From the NCBI RefSeq assembly GCF_947495925.1, contig NZ_CANMAU010000002.1, positions 1 to 64,000 of the forward strand: a stretch of 64,000 nt of DNA. The letters run 5' to 3'. Under the pieces are notes generated by a model. The model was given only the letters and a program-made list of their open reading frames with translations. It had not been told where the DNA came from and did not search any database. Shown here piece after piece: positions 25,289-33,454 of the stretch. The DNA comes from an uncultured Algibacter sp. (GTDB lineage: Bacteria > Bacteroidota > Bacteroidia > Flavobacteriales > Flavobacteriaceae). Within the stretch, counting starts at the first letter, position 1. Each line of letters starts with the position of its first letter. The position numbers and the translations under genes are program-made.

Positions 25289-26851
25289 ATGCCAACTGTA
25301 AAAACGACTACAAAAGATAGGGTGCCTATTGGTCAAAAAGCCGCATTCGGAGCAGGCCATTTTGTTCTTAATCTATTACCAGGAGCTTTAGGGTTCTTTA
25401 TGTTTTTTCTGTTAACAGCATTTGGCATGGATCCTCTTTACGCTGGTATTTTAGGAGCGCTTCCAAGATTATTTGATGCCGTATCTGATCCAATAATGGG
25501 TTTTATTTCAGATAATACAAAATCGAGGTGGGGGCGCAGAAGGCCTTACATTTTTGTGGGAGCCATCTTAAGTGGGATATTATTTGCTTTAACCTGGCAA
25601 ATGTCTCCAGAGAATTCTCAGATGTATAATTTTTGGTATTTCTTGATTTTAACTATATTGTTTTTAGCTGGTAATACCATGTATGCAACGCCTTTAGTGG
25701 GGTTAGGATATGAAATGACTTCTGATTATAACGAGCGAACAAGGTTAATGGCTTTTTCAAATACCATGGGTCAAATAGCTTGGATGATTGTGCCATGGTT
25801 TTGGGTAATTATAGCAGATCCTACTATTTATGAAACGCAAGCTGCAGGTGTAAGGCATTTATCTATAGTGGTAGGCTGTTTATGCGGTGTTTTAGGTTTG
25901 TTTCCCGCCATTTTCTGTAGAGGAATTGATTCTTCACACATGGAAAACAGAAAAAAAATCACATTAAAAACTATGGCATCTAATTTAACAGATCTATGGA
26001 GAGGGATTGGGCAAGTGTCAAAAAACAAACCTTTTATGAAACTTTGCGGTGCCACTTTTTTAGTCTTTAATGGGTTTCAATTGGTTGCAGCCTTCAGTGT
26101 TTACATCATCGTTTTTTATATGTATAATGGTAGTTATGCAAGTGCAGGAACATGGCCAGCATGGTTTTCAACGATAACGGCAGTGACTACAGCTTTTCTT
26201 GTAATCCCTATTATTTCCAAAATGGCTAATAAATGGGGTAAGCGAAGAGCGTTTATAATTTCAACAGTGATTTCCATTATTGGGTATATATTAAAATGGT
26301 GGGGCTTTAACACTGAACTAAATGCAAGCTTTAATAGCACTGGTTTTGGTCAATCATTAAATAGCGGGGTAGCTTCAGTTTTTGAATGGTTAAATCCCTT
26401 TTTAGAAAGTATTGGAATGACTTGGTTTAGCATTGATACCAGTCAAGGGTCACCTTGGTTAATCTTTATGCCCATACCATTTATTGCCTTTGGGTTAGGT
26501 GGTTTATTTACGCTTATGATGAGTATGACGGCCGATGTATGCGATTTAGACGAACTTAATAATGGGATGCCGAGAAAGGAAGGTACTTTTGGAGCTATTT
26601 ATTGGTTGATGGTTAAAATTGGACAGTCTATAGCCTTATTTTTAGGCGGTTTAGTTTTAAAGTTAGTTGGTTTTATTTCAGATGCTCCAACTCAAAGCCC
26701 TGAAACCATGAATAGTTTAAGAATTGCTGATATACTCATTCCGTCGTTAACAGCTGGTTTAGCAATATGGATTATGTATAAGTATAGTTTAAGCGAAACA
26801 AGAGCGCGCGAAATAAAAGAACAATTAGTAGCCCGTAGAGGCGAATTATAG
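25289..26851 (+). CDS. GPH-family sugar/cation symporter (MFS)
   Basis: A 520-residue inner-membrane transporter with about twelve hydrophobic helices. It has the GPH/MelB signatures near the N-terminus: FGAGHFVLNLLP, RLFDAVSDPIMGFISD and RWGRRRPYI. A second conserved stretch, MTADVCDLDELNNG, lies in the C-terminal half. Members import sugars or short oligosaccharides with sodium or protons. It sits between periplasmic glycosidases and a signal-less GH17, so it is the likely importer of beta-glucan oligosaccharides or glucose for GH149. There is an extended, poorly conserved loop at about residues 345-385. Spacing to neighbours is 16 and 26 bases. Confidence 0.92.
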   Translation: MPTVKTTTKDRVPIGQKAAFGAGHFVLNLLPGALGFFMFFLLTAFGMDPLYAGILGALPRLFDAVSDPIMGFISDNTKSRWGRRRPYIFVGAILSGILFALTWQMSPENSQMYNFWYFLILTILFLAGNTMYATPLVGLGYEMTSDYNERTRLMAFSNTMGQIAWMIVPWFWVIIADPTIYETQAAGVRHLSIVVGCLCGVLGLFPAIFCRGIDSSHMENRKKITLKTMASNLTDLWRGIGQVSKNKPFMKLCGATFLVFNGFQLVAAFSVYIIVFYMYNGSYASAGTWPAWFSTITAVTTAFLVIPIISKMANKWGKRRAFIISTVISIIGYILKWWGFNTELNASFNSTGFGQSLNSGVASVFEWLNPFLESIGMTWFSIDTSQGSPWLIFMPIPFIAFGLGGLFTLMMSMTADVCDLDELNNGMPRKEGTFGAIYWLMVKIGQSIALFLGGLVLKLVGFISDAPTQSPETMNSLRIADILIPSLTAGLAIWIMYKYSLSETRAREIKEQLVARRGEL

Positions 26852-26877
26852 TAAATAAAAGATAAATATTTATAGTT

Positions 26878-27813
26878 ATGTCAAGTGGAAGAAATCATAA
26901 AATAATGTCACTATCAGGAAGGAACCTCGATAATAAAACCACAAAAGGGTTACAATATGTATTTGGGAAAGTTTTAAAAAGAGGTATGCATGGTTTATGT
27001 TTTAGCCCTTATGAAGAGGGGCAAGAACCTGGGGCACAAATATCTGAAACGCAAATAAGAAGACGTATGGAAATTATAAAGCCATATACAAAATGGATTC
27101 GTTCATTTTCATGTACTGATGGAAATGAAGCCATTCCAAGAATTGCGAAAGAATATGGTATAAAAACCTTAGTGGGTGCATGGTTAGGTAGTGATGCTGA
27201 AATTAATAAGCGAGAAATAGCTGGACTAATTAAGTTGTCTAAAGATGGGTGTGTTGATATTGCTGCTGTAGGAAATGAAGTGATGTATAGAGGTGATCTT
27301 ACTGAAGATGAACTACTTGATTTCATGGGGGAAGTAAAAGCTGCTATCCCTGAAACTCCTATGGGTTATGTGGACGCTTATTACGAATTTAGCGAGAGAC
27401 CAAGGATAACAGAAGCATGCGACGTTGTGCTAGCTAACTGTTATCCGTATTGGGAAGGTTGTAGTTTAGAGTATTCTTTATTATATATGAAAGATATGTT
27501 TGCGCAAGCCACAAAAGCCGCAAATGGAAAGAAAGTTATTATAACTGAAACAGGCTGGCCTAGTGAGGGAGAAGGGCTTCACGGTGCATTACCTTCATTT
27601 GAAAATGCTATTAAGTACTTTGTAAATTCACAAAATTGGTCCAATGAAGATGATATAAATATGTTCTATTTTTCATCGTTTGATGAATCATGGAAAGTTG
27701 GAGCAGAGGGAGACGTTGGTGCTTATTGGGGGTTATGGGATAAGGATGAAAACATTAAGTTTATTGAAAATACATTTAAAAAACTACGAAGAGGTCTATT
27801 TAATTTTGGATAA
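26878..27813 (+). CDS. GH17 family glycosidase without signal peptide
   Basis: A 311-residue compact GH17 barrel. Catalytic residues are Glu134 in VGNEVMYRG and Glu224 in ITETGWPSEG; the ending WGLWDKDENIK is typical. No signal peptide or lipobox precedes the barrel (MSSGRNHKIMSLSGRN), so it is predicted to be cytoplasmic, unlike the lipoprotein GH17 at 21447. It could shorten or transglycosylate imported beta-1,3-oligosaccharides beside the GH149-like phosphorylase. It ends the cluster and is followed by a very strong hairpin terminator. Confidence 0.9.
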   Translation: MSSGRNHKIMSLSGRNLDNKTTKGLQYVFGKVLKRGMHGLCFSPYEEGQEPGAQISETQIRRRMEIIKPYTKWIRSFSCTDGNEAIPRIAKEYGIKTLVGAWLGSDAEINKREIAGLIKLSKDGCVDIAAVGNEVMYRGDLTEDELLDFMGEVKAAIPETPMGYVDAYYEFSERPRITEACDVVLANCYPYWEGCSLEYSLLYMKDMFAQATKAANGKKVIITETGWPSEGEGLHGALPSFENAIKYFVNSQNWSNEDDINMFYFSSFDESWKVGAEGDVGAYWGLWDKDENIKFIENTFKKLRRGLFNFG

Positions 27814-27848
27814 ATGTTAAAGGAAATAAGATAGGTTTAGGTCATTAA

Positions 27849-27897
27849 AAAATCAAAAAGCCTAGGGATAATTCCCTAGGCTTTTTGATTTTATCAA
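27849..27897. terminator. Strong bidirectional terminator ending the PUL enzyme cluster
   Basis: A perfect 20-bp stem (27849-27868 with 27873-27892; core AAAAAGCCTAGGGA) around the four-base loop TAAT, with A and T runs on both sides. It is the strongest hairpin seen in the window. Confidence 0.93.
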
Positions 27898-28010
27898 GGT
27901 TGTTTTGATCACAATATGACACAAATTAGAGCATTTTGTAATGTTTAAAGTTAAAAACCAGAAATCAAAAAAAAGGATGGATGCTTTTAATTGCAACAAG
28001 CTATTTTTTT

Positions 28011-28030
28011 ACCACAACAAGACCACAACA
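28011..28030. promoter_or_regulatory. Putative PUL operator: ACCACAACA direct repeat
   Basis: ACCACAACAAGACCACAACA holds two identical 9-mers 11 bp apart, about one helical turn. The same 9-mer occurs twice upstream of susC. The first copy starts exactly 104 bp before the T-rich block at 28115, the same distance as 6892 to 6996 before susC. Confidence 0.6.
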
Positions 28031-28114
28031 TAGAGTTTTTATTCTGAAATATGCCCAAGCGTGTTAGCTTAGTAAAGACGTGCTAGTTTTGATAAAATCT
28101 CAATAATGACTAAG

Positions 28115-28140
28115 TTTTTTTGCGATGTATGTTTTTTGTA
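28115..28140 (+). promoter_or_regulatory. Conserved T-rich promoter block before the secreted binding protein
   Basis: TTTTTTTG, five bases, TATGTTTTTTGTA, matching the block at 6996-7021 with only a few differences confined to the gap. It probably contains or overlaps the promoter for the gene at 28222. Confidence 0.5.
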
Positions 28141-28221
28141 TAGGTAATAAATAGGGATATATAAAAGGCGAGGGGTTAGATTTACCAAACACTAAATTGA
28201 GTATTAATTAAAATTATTATT

Positions 28222-29700
28222 ATGAAAAAAATTACATTATTACTTTTTATTCTTGTTGGTGCTGTATTAAATGCACAACAGCAGCAATATCTTTTAGATT
28301 TTGAGTCGGGTACACCAAGTACGGTGGTTGGCAATTGGGCAACTTTTGAGAACCCAAGCCCTGGTTTAGACGTCGTTATAAATCCAACGCCAAATGGTGT
28401 GAATACAAGTGCTACAACTCAAGTTTTGAAGTTGAATTTAGCAGAAGCTTCTGCTTGTTATGCAGGTGCAATTAATTTCCATAATACATTAGGAACATGG
28501 CAATTTGATGGAGCTGTTACTAGTAACTTAACTTTGAGTATGGACGTATATAGAAGTACTACTAATGGTAATATTGGAATTAAATTTGCTAATGCCACAG
28601 ACGGTACTGTATTGCAAATTACGGATAATCAAGGTGCGGTTTCTGCTGCTAATACATGGGAAACTTTAACATGGGATATTTCAGCTGCAGCAGCAAGTGG
28701 TGACAATGTAAATGTGGATCAAATTGTAATCTTTATAGATTGGAGATGTGATGGGGAGCCTGCAAGACCAGGAGATATAGAATTATTAGTTGATAATATT
28801 ACTTGGGGAGCGAATAAATTAACGGATCCACCTGTACCAACATGTAGTGATGGAATTCAAAATCAAGACGAAACCGGTATAGACTGCGGTGGCTCTGTAT
28901 GTGATGCTTGTATAACCGAGCCCGTTGCGTCTGCTGAATCTCCTGCCATTGATGAGAGTAATGTGTTATCTGTTTTTAGTGATACATATATGACAAATAC
29001 CATCGCAAATTTCAATTTTAATGCATTTGCCGGTGGTGGTGCATATACTACTGTGGATATTGAATCCAATGGTAATTTAAGTGGTAAAATGGAGAATCTA
29101 AGTTTTTACGGTGCACAATGGGATGCAGTAGATATTAATGCATATACTTATGTACATTTAGATTATTACGCAACAACGTCAACAGCTTTTAATTTTTATT
29201 TAATTGATATGACGGCCGGAATTCCTGGTGGTAACCCTGCAGAGCCTAGGTATGCTTTTGCGACAACGGGAGGAGACGAAACATTTGTTCCAGGGCAATG
29301 GAATAGTATATTTATACCACTGCAACATTTCTTAGATTACCCATCAACAGGTTTTACATATGATTTAGATGATATTTTTCAATGGAAATTTGATGGAAAT
29401 GGTACAGTATATTTTGACAATGTATATTTCAGTAAAACGAATACATTAAGTTTAGATGCTTTTGATAAATCTATATTTAGAGTTTCACCAAATCCTACAC
29501 AGAACATTTGGAAAGTCAAGTCAGCAGAACAAAGTATAACATCTATTACCTTGTATGATGTTTTGGGTAAAAATGTTTTATCTATGGCAGCGAATGCTAA
29601 AGAAGTGAATATTGATGCTACGAACTTAAAATCTGGATTATACTTCGCGCAAATAAAAACGAATTTAGGAATTAAAAGCATAAAACTTATTAAAAACTAA
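28222..29700 (+). CDS. Secreted carbohydrate-binding-like protein with T9SS sorting domain
   Basis: A 492-residue exported protein with a type I signal peptide (near LNAQ). Region 22-195 is a jelly-roll, CBM-like domain. A Cys-rich linker follows (Cys208 to Cys230: CSDGIQNQDETGIDCGG then SVCDAC), of a type seen between domains in flavobacterial glycan-active proteins. A second beta-sandwich (about 235-415, VLSVFSDTYMT, VHLDYYATT) and a type A T9SS sorting domain (about 423-492, VSPNPTQN to IKLIKN) complete it. No glycosidase motif is present. It is transcribed alone after the terminator but shares operator sites with susC, so it likely binds the same glucan at the cell surface. Confidence 0.8.
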   Translation: MKKITLLLFILVGAVLNAQQQQYLLDFESGTPSTVVGNWATFENPSPGLDVVINPTPNGVNTSATTQVLKLNLAEASACYAGAINFHNTLGTWQFDGAVTSNLTLSMDVYRSTTNGNIGIKFANATDGTVLQITDNQGAVSAANTWETLTWDISAAAASGDNVNVDQIVIFIDWRCDGEPARPGDIELLVDNITWGANKLTDPPVPTCSDGIQNQDETGIDCGGSVCDACITEPVASAESPAIDESNVLSVFSDTYMTNTIANFNFNAFAGGGAYTTVDIESNGNLSGKMENLSFYGAQWDAVDINAYTYVHLDYYATTSTAFNFYLIDMTAGIPGGNPAEPRYAFATTGGDETFVPGQWNSIFIPLQHFLDYPSTGFTYDLDDIFQWKFDGNGTVYFDNVYFSKTNTLSLDAFDKSIFRVSPNPTQNIWKVKSAEQSITSITLYDVLGKNVLSMAANAKEVNIDATNLKSGLYFAQIKTNLGIKSIKLIKN

Positions 29701-29724
29701 TTAGTTTATTTAGTAGTTTATATG

Positions 29725-29755
29725 GGGTGAGGTTTATTAATCTCGCCCTTTTTTT
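29725..29755 (+). terminator. Intrinsic terminator
   Basis: GGGTGAG (29725-29731) pairs with CTCGCCC (29742-29748), one T-G wobble, followed by a run of seven T. It ends the binding-protein gene. Confidence 0.8.
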
Positions 29756-29828
29756 GTTTAAAATCAACATGAATTGAAAACTAATAGTTTGAAATATTTC
29801 TTTTCTTTGTAGAAAGCTTTATTAGTTT

Positions 29829-30509
29829 ATGATAGATGATATTTTAACGGCTATTCCTTTCGGTATTATACTTGCCTTCACTATAGGTCCCGTTTTTTTT
29901 GTTCTATTAGAAACAGGTGCCACAAAAGGGTTTAGAAGCGCTTTAATATTCGACTTGGGGGTTATTTTTGCCGATATTATTTTTATTGTCATTGCTTTTT
30001 ATAGCACCAATAATTTAAGAGGAAAAATAGGTAATGACCCTAGCTTTTTAATCTTTGGAGGTGTTTTACTTATTGTTTATGGCGTTATTTCTTTTCTTAA
30101 AACCTCAAAATCTTTTCGTTCCATTGTTAAAGAATATCATAAAGTTGAAATTCAAAAAGATTATGGGAAACTCTTTATTAAAGGGTTTTTACTCAATTTC
30201 ATAAATATTGGTGTTTTATTAGGCTGGCTTGGTTTTATTGTGCTTGGAGATTCATTAACCTCATCAGAAAATGGCGATATTGTATTTATCGTATCCATGC
30301 TACTTTCTTATTTTATATCGGATATTTTTAAAATTTTAATTGCAAAACGGCTCAAAGCTAAATTAACGCCGCGAATTATTTTTAAAACAAAAAAGGTGAT
30401 TGCTGTAGTTATTTTAGGGTTTGGTATTTTATTGTTTGTTCAAGGCTTGTTTCCAGAGGCTTATGAGAAGAATAGAGAGAAATTAGAACACATTAGTCCT
30501 ATAAACTAA
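29829..30509 (+). CDS. LysE-family translocator
   Basis: A 226-residue inner-membrane protein with about six hydrophobic helices. The N-terminal signature AIPFGIILAFTIGPVFFVLLETGATKGFR (begins at residue 8) is that of the LysE/RhtB amino-acid exporter superfamily, and the central charged loop (KTSKSFRSIVKEYHKVEIQ) is usual. Such proteins export basic or neutral amino acids; the substrate cannot be told here. It stands alone between two terminators and is not part of the PUL. Confidence 0.85.
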   Translation: MIDDILTAIPFGIILAFTIGPVFFVLLETGATKGFRSALIFDLGVIFADIIFIVIAFYSTNNLRGKIGNDPSFLIFGGVLLIVYGVISFLKTSKSFRSIVKEYHKVEIQKDYGKLFIKGFLLNFINIGVLLGWLGFIVLGDSLTSSENGDIVFIVSMLLSYFISDIFKILIAKRLKAKLTPRIIFKTKKVIAVVILGFGILLFVQGLFPEAYEKNREKLEHISPIN

Positions 30510-30540
30510 AAAAGCTTCCAGAACACTGAAAGCTTTTTTT
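30508..30540 (+). terminator. Intrinsic terminator after the LysE gene
   Basis: AAAAAAGCTT (30508-30517) pairs with AAGCTTTTTT (30530-30539). The inner bases CCAG and CTGA can lengthen the stem with a one-base bulge. The 5' arm overlaps the stop codon. Confidence 0.75.
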
Positions 30541-30543
30541 TGA

Positions 30544-30613
30544 GGCGTCAAGCGGATTCGAACCGCTGTAGAAGGTTTTGCAGACCTCTGCCTAGCCACT
30601 CGGCCATGACGCC
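30544..30613 (-). tRNA. tRNA-Cys (GCA)
   Basis: Read on the minus strand, a 70-base cloverleaf fits. The acceptor stem is GGCGTCA with TGACGCC, the anticodon loop is C-T-GCA-A-A on a five-pair stem, and the T arm is GCGG-TTCGAAT-CCGC. The CCA end is not encoded. The anticodon GCA reads Cys codons. Confidence 0.96.
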
Positions 30614-30661
30614 ATTAATGCTGCAAATGTAAAAAAAAAAGTCATTTTACATCACATAAAG

Positions 30662-31024
30662 TTACTTTTTACGTCTTTCAGTCATTTTTATAGTTACTAG
30701 CTCAACATCGCCGCCAATGGGAGGGTTTAGTTTACTAACCCATACGGTTGCTTTTGTTACCAGTTTATCTTCATTAAAGATTCTATTTAATATACGTTTT
30801 GCAACGGTTTCGAGCAGAGCAGATGGGGTAGCCATTTCTTCCTTAATAATTCGGTTTAAAAAAACATAGTCGACCGTATCATTTAGCTTATCACTTTTAG
30901 CCGAGGTTTGTAAATCAGCTTTCACCTTTAAACTTACACTATAATCGCTACCAATTTTGGTTTCTTCTTTTAAACATCCGTGGAATGCAAATACACGAAT
31001 ATTTTCTACTTTAATTATTCCCAT
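30662..31024 (-). CDS. folB: Dihydroneopterin aldolase
   Basis: A 120-residue cytoplasmic enzyme of folate synthesis that converts dihydroneopterin to hydroxymethyl-dihydropterin and glycolaldehyde. The family pattern is complete: the start IKVENIRVFAFHGCLKEE, the central VDYVFLNRIIKEE, LLETVAKRI and the active-site lysine region VWVSKLNPPIGGDV. Length is typical. It overlaps the zinc-ribbon gene upstream by one base (TAATG), so the two are translationally coupled. The tRNA-Cys gene follows on the same strand. Confidence 0.93.
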   Translation of the reverse strand: MGIIKVENIRVFAFHGCLKEETKIGSDYSVSLKVKADLQTSAKSDKLNDTVDYVFLNRIIKEEMATPSALLETVAKRILNRIFNEDKLVTKATVWVSKLNPPIGGDVELVTIKMTERRKK

Positions 31025-31233
31025 TAGTTTGTAAAAAAATCAAAAACGTTACTTAATGCACTAGTTTTAGTTTTGTAAAATTCTGTATAAGTGCAACGTT
31101 TACATATTACCGAAGTGAACTTTTGATTTTGGATATCAAAAATCTTGGAAAAAGTTCCTCCAGTTGCTCGCATCTGTCCAATGTCATAACCTTTATGATC
31201 ACATTTAGGACATGTGTAATTTAAGTTTTTCAT
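31024..31233 (-). CDS. Small zinc-ribbon protein
   Basis: A 69-residue protein with two Cys pairs, CPKC (residues 8-11) and CKRC, that form a zinc ribbon, and the conserved stretch GGTFSKIFDIQNQKFTSVIC followed by YTEFYK. This pattern matches a family of predicted nucleic-acid-binding zinc-ribbon proteins of unknown role. Its stop overlaps the folB start by one base, so they share a transcript. Confidence 0.8.
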   Translation of the reverse strand: MKNLNYTCPKCDHKGYDIGQMRATGGTFSKIFDIQNQKFTSVICKRCTYTEFYKTKTSALSNVFDFFTN

Positions 31234-31337
31234 GATTCTAATTCATTATAATTAATAGGCTTTGCTCTATAAGTATAATGAATTAAAAGTTTGTTACGCT
31301 TAATAGATAAACTAGGCTAAAATAACTTGAATTTCCG

Positions 31338-31345
31338 TAATTTTG
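31338..31345 (+). promoter_or_regulatory. -7 element for glnS
   Basis: TAATTTTG is an exact TAnnTTTG, 29 bases before ATG 31375. It lies downstream of an in-frame upstream codon at 31327, which supports the later start for glnS. Confidence 0.5.
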
Positions 31346-31374
31346 ACGCTTATTTAGTTGAAATACATCAGAAC

Positions 31375-33375
31375 ATGTCTGAAGAAAGAAAATCTCTCAA
31401 TTTTATTGAGCAAATTATAGAGGAAGATTTAGCGAATGGAATGTCTAAAAACAGTTTACGTTTTAGGTTTCCGCCAGAACCAAATGGTTATTTACATATA
31501 GGCCATACAAAGGCCATTGGAATTAGTTTTGGTCTAGGTGAGTATTATAATGCACCTGTAAATTTACGTTTTGATGATACGAATCCAGCTAAAGAAGAGC
31601 AGGAATATGTAGATGCGATAAAAAGGGACGTAGCTTGGTTAGGTTATAAATGGGATAAGGAACTGTTTTCTTCAGATTATTTCCAACAGCTTTATGATTG
31701 GGCGGTGTATTTGATAAAAGAAGGAAAAGCCTATGTCGATTCTCAGTCTAGCGAAGCTATGGCTGAGCAAAAAGGAACACCAACACAGGCAGGAGTTGAT
31801 GGCCCATTTAGAAATAGGAGTATTGCTGAAAATTTGGATCTGTTTGAGCGCATGAAAACGGGAGAATTTGATGAGGGCGCGCATATATTACGTGCTAAAA
31901 TAGATATGCAACACGTTAATATGCTAATGCGGGACCCTATTATGTACCGTATTTTAAAGAAGGACCACCATAGAACGGCTGATACTTGGTGTATTTATCC
32001 GATGTATGATTGGACGCATGGAGAAAGCGATTACCTCGAGCAAATATCTCATTCCTTATGTTCTTTAGAATTTAAACCACACAGAGAGCTATATGATTGG
32101 TTTTTAGATCAAATAGTTGATAGTGCTAAGTTAAGGCCTAAGCAACGTGAATTTGCGCGCTTAAATTTAAGTTATACCATTATGAGTAAACGAAAGTTGC
32201 TCAAATTGGTTGAAGATGGTATAGTAAAGGGATGGGATGACCCCAGAATGCCTACAATTTCTGGTTTAAGAAGGAGAGGGTATACACCGGCAGCCATACG
32301 AAAGTTTGTTGAGACTGTTGGAGTAGCTAAACGCGATAATATTATTGATGTATCCCTTTTAGAGTTTTGTATTCGAGAAGATTTAAATAAAACAGCCCGT
32401 CGTGTGATGGCCGTTTTAAACCCAGTTAAAGTTGTAATTACTAATTATCCTGAGGATAAAGTTGAATGGCTTGAAACTGAGAATAATCAAGAAGATGAAA
32501 GTGCTGGTTTTAGAAAAGTGCCTTTTACAAGAGAATTATATATTGAAAAAACAGATTTTAAAGAAGAGGCCGGCAACAAGTTTTTCAGATTAAAACTTGG
32601 GGGAGAGGTAAGATTAAAGAGTGCTTATATTATAAAGGCAGAAAGTGTTGTTAAAGATTCCAAAGGAGATGTTACTGAAATTCATTGTACATATTCTGAA
32701 GATACCGCTAGGCGTGTTAAAGGAACGTTGCATTGGGTGTCAATAGCACATGCTATAAAAGCAGAAGTTAGGGAATATGATAGATTATTTAATGATGAAG
32801 CTCCAGATAGTCATGAGGATAGAGATTTTATGGATTTTGTTAACCCGAACTCATTAAAAACAATTGAAGCTTTTGTTGAACCTAATTTAAAAGAAGCCAA
32901 AATTGGAGACCGATTTCAATTTCAGCGTTTAGGTTATTTTAATGTTGATAACGATTCGTTAGCAGATAAATTGGTATTTAATAAAACAGTTGGTTTGCGC
33001 GATTCTTGGGCAAAGCAAAAGCCGAAACAACCTCAGCAAGTCAAACAAAATAATAACCAAAATCAGCAAAAATCACAGCGTAAACCTATTGATGTTATTC
33101 AACAATTAGGAAAAAAATACATAAACTTACCGGAGGCTAAGCAATTAAAAGTAAAATCTGAGATTTTAGAATTGGCTAAAAATGTAAACTATGAAGAGTT
33201 ACAACCGTTATTTAATACAGCTGTAAAAAAGGTAGGTACTCGAATTGCTGTAGCACTTGTTTTAGGGGTTTTATTAGAAAATGGACAAGCAAAGAATGAT
33301 GAGATCAACACATTTATATCAAAAGCTCTAGATGATAAAAATGAGTTGTTAGTTGTTGAGGCACAAGCGCTTTAA
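31375..33375 (+). CDS. glnS: Glutaminyl-tRNA synthetase with C-terminal extension
   Basis: A 666-residue class I aminoacyl-tRNA synthetase that charges tRNA-Gln. ATG 31375 is chosen because MSEERKSLNFIEQIIEEDLA matches the known GlnRS N-terminus, and a -7 element lies between it and an earlier in-frame codon. ATP-binding motifs are HIGH (41-44) and MSKRK (270-274). After the anticodon-binding beta-barrels the protein continues about 120 residues beyond the Escherichia coli enzyme (554 residues): a Gln/Asn-rich linker (about 550-570) and a helical domain (about 575-666). Appended helical domains in GlnRS of other bacteria, such as the YqeY-like one of Deinococcus, aid tRNA binding. Whether this is homologous is open. 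Confidence 0.95.
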   Translation: MSEERKSLNFIEQIIEEDLANGMSKNSLRFRFPPEPNGYLHIGHTKAIGISFGLGEYYNAPVNLRFDDTNPAKEEQEYVDAIKRDVAWLGYKWDKELFSSDYFQQLYDWAVYLIKEGKAYVDSQSSEAMAEQKGTPTQAGVDGPFRNRSIAENLDLFERMKTGEFDEGAHILRAKIDMQHVNMLMRDPIMYRILKKDHHRTADTWCIYPMYDWTHGESDYLEQISHSLCSLEFKPHRELYDWFLDQIVDSAKLRPKQREFARLNLSYTIMSKRKLLKLVEDGIVKGWDDPRMPTISGLRRRGYTPAAIRKFVETVGVAKRDNIIDVSLLEFCIREDLNKTARRVMAVLNPVKVVITNYPEDKVEWLETENNQEDESAGFRKVPFTRELYIEKTDFKEEAGNKFFRLKLGGEVRLKSAYIIKAESVVKDSKGDVTEIHCTYSEDTARRVKGTLHWVSIAHAIKAEVREYDRLFNDEAPDSHEDRDFMDFVNPNSLKTIEAFVEPNLKEAKIGDRFQFQRLGYFNVDNDSLADKLVFNKTVGLRDSWAKQKPKQPQQVKQNNNQNQQKSQRKPIDVIQQLGKKYINLPEAKQLKVKSEILELAKNVNYEELQPLFNTAVKKVGTRIAVALVLGVLLENGQAKNDEINTFISKALDDKNELLVVEAQAL

Positions 33376-33454
33376 GGACATTAGAACAGTTAAATAATAT
33401 TTAGTTATAAGTATTTTTAATTATATTTAACTATTAACTAAACTAATATTTATC

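Noticed and set aside
27009-27326. Minus-strand open frame of 105 codons inside the GH17 gene
   Set aside because: Low-complexity Ser/Ile-rich translation, typical of an antisense shadow of a real gene.
31327-31374. Earlier start for glnS
   Set aside because: It lies upstream of the -7 element and extends the protein beyond the known GlnRS N-terminus.
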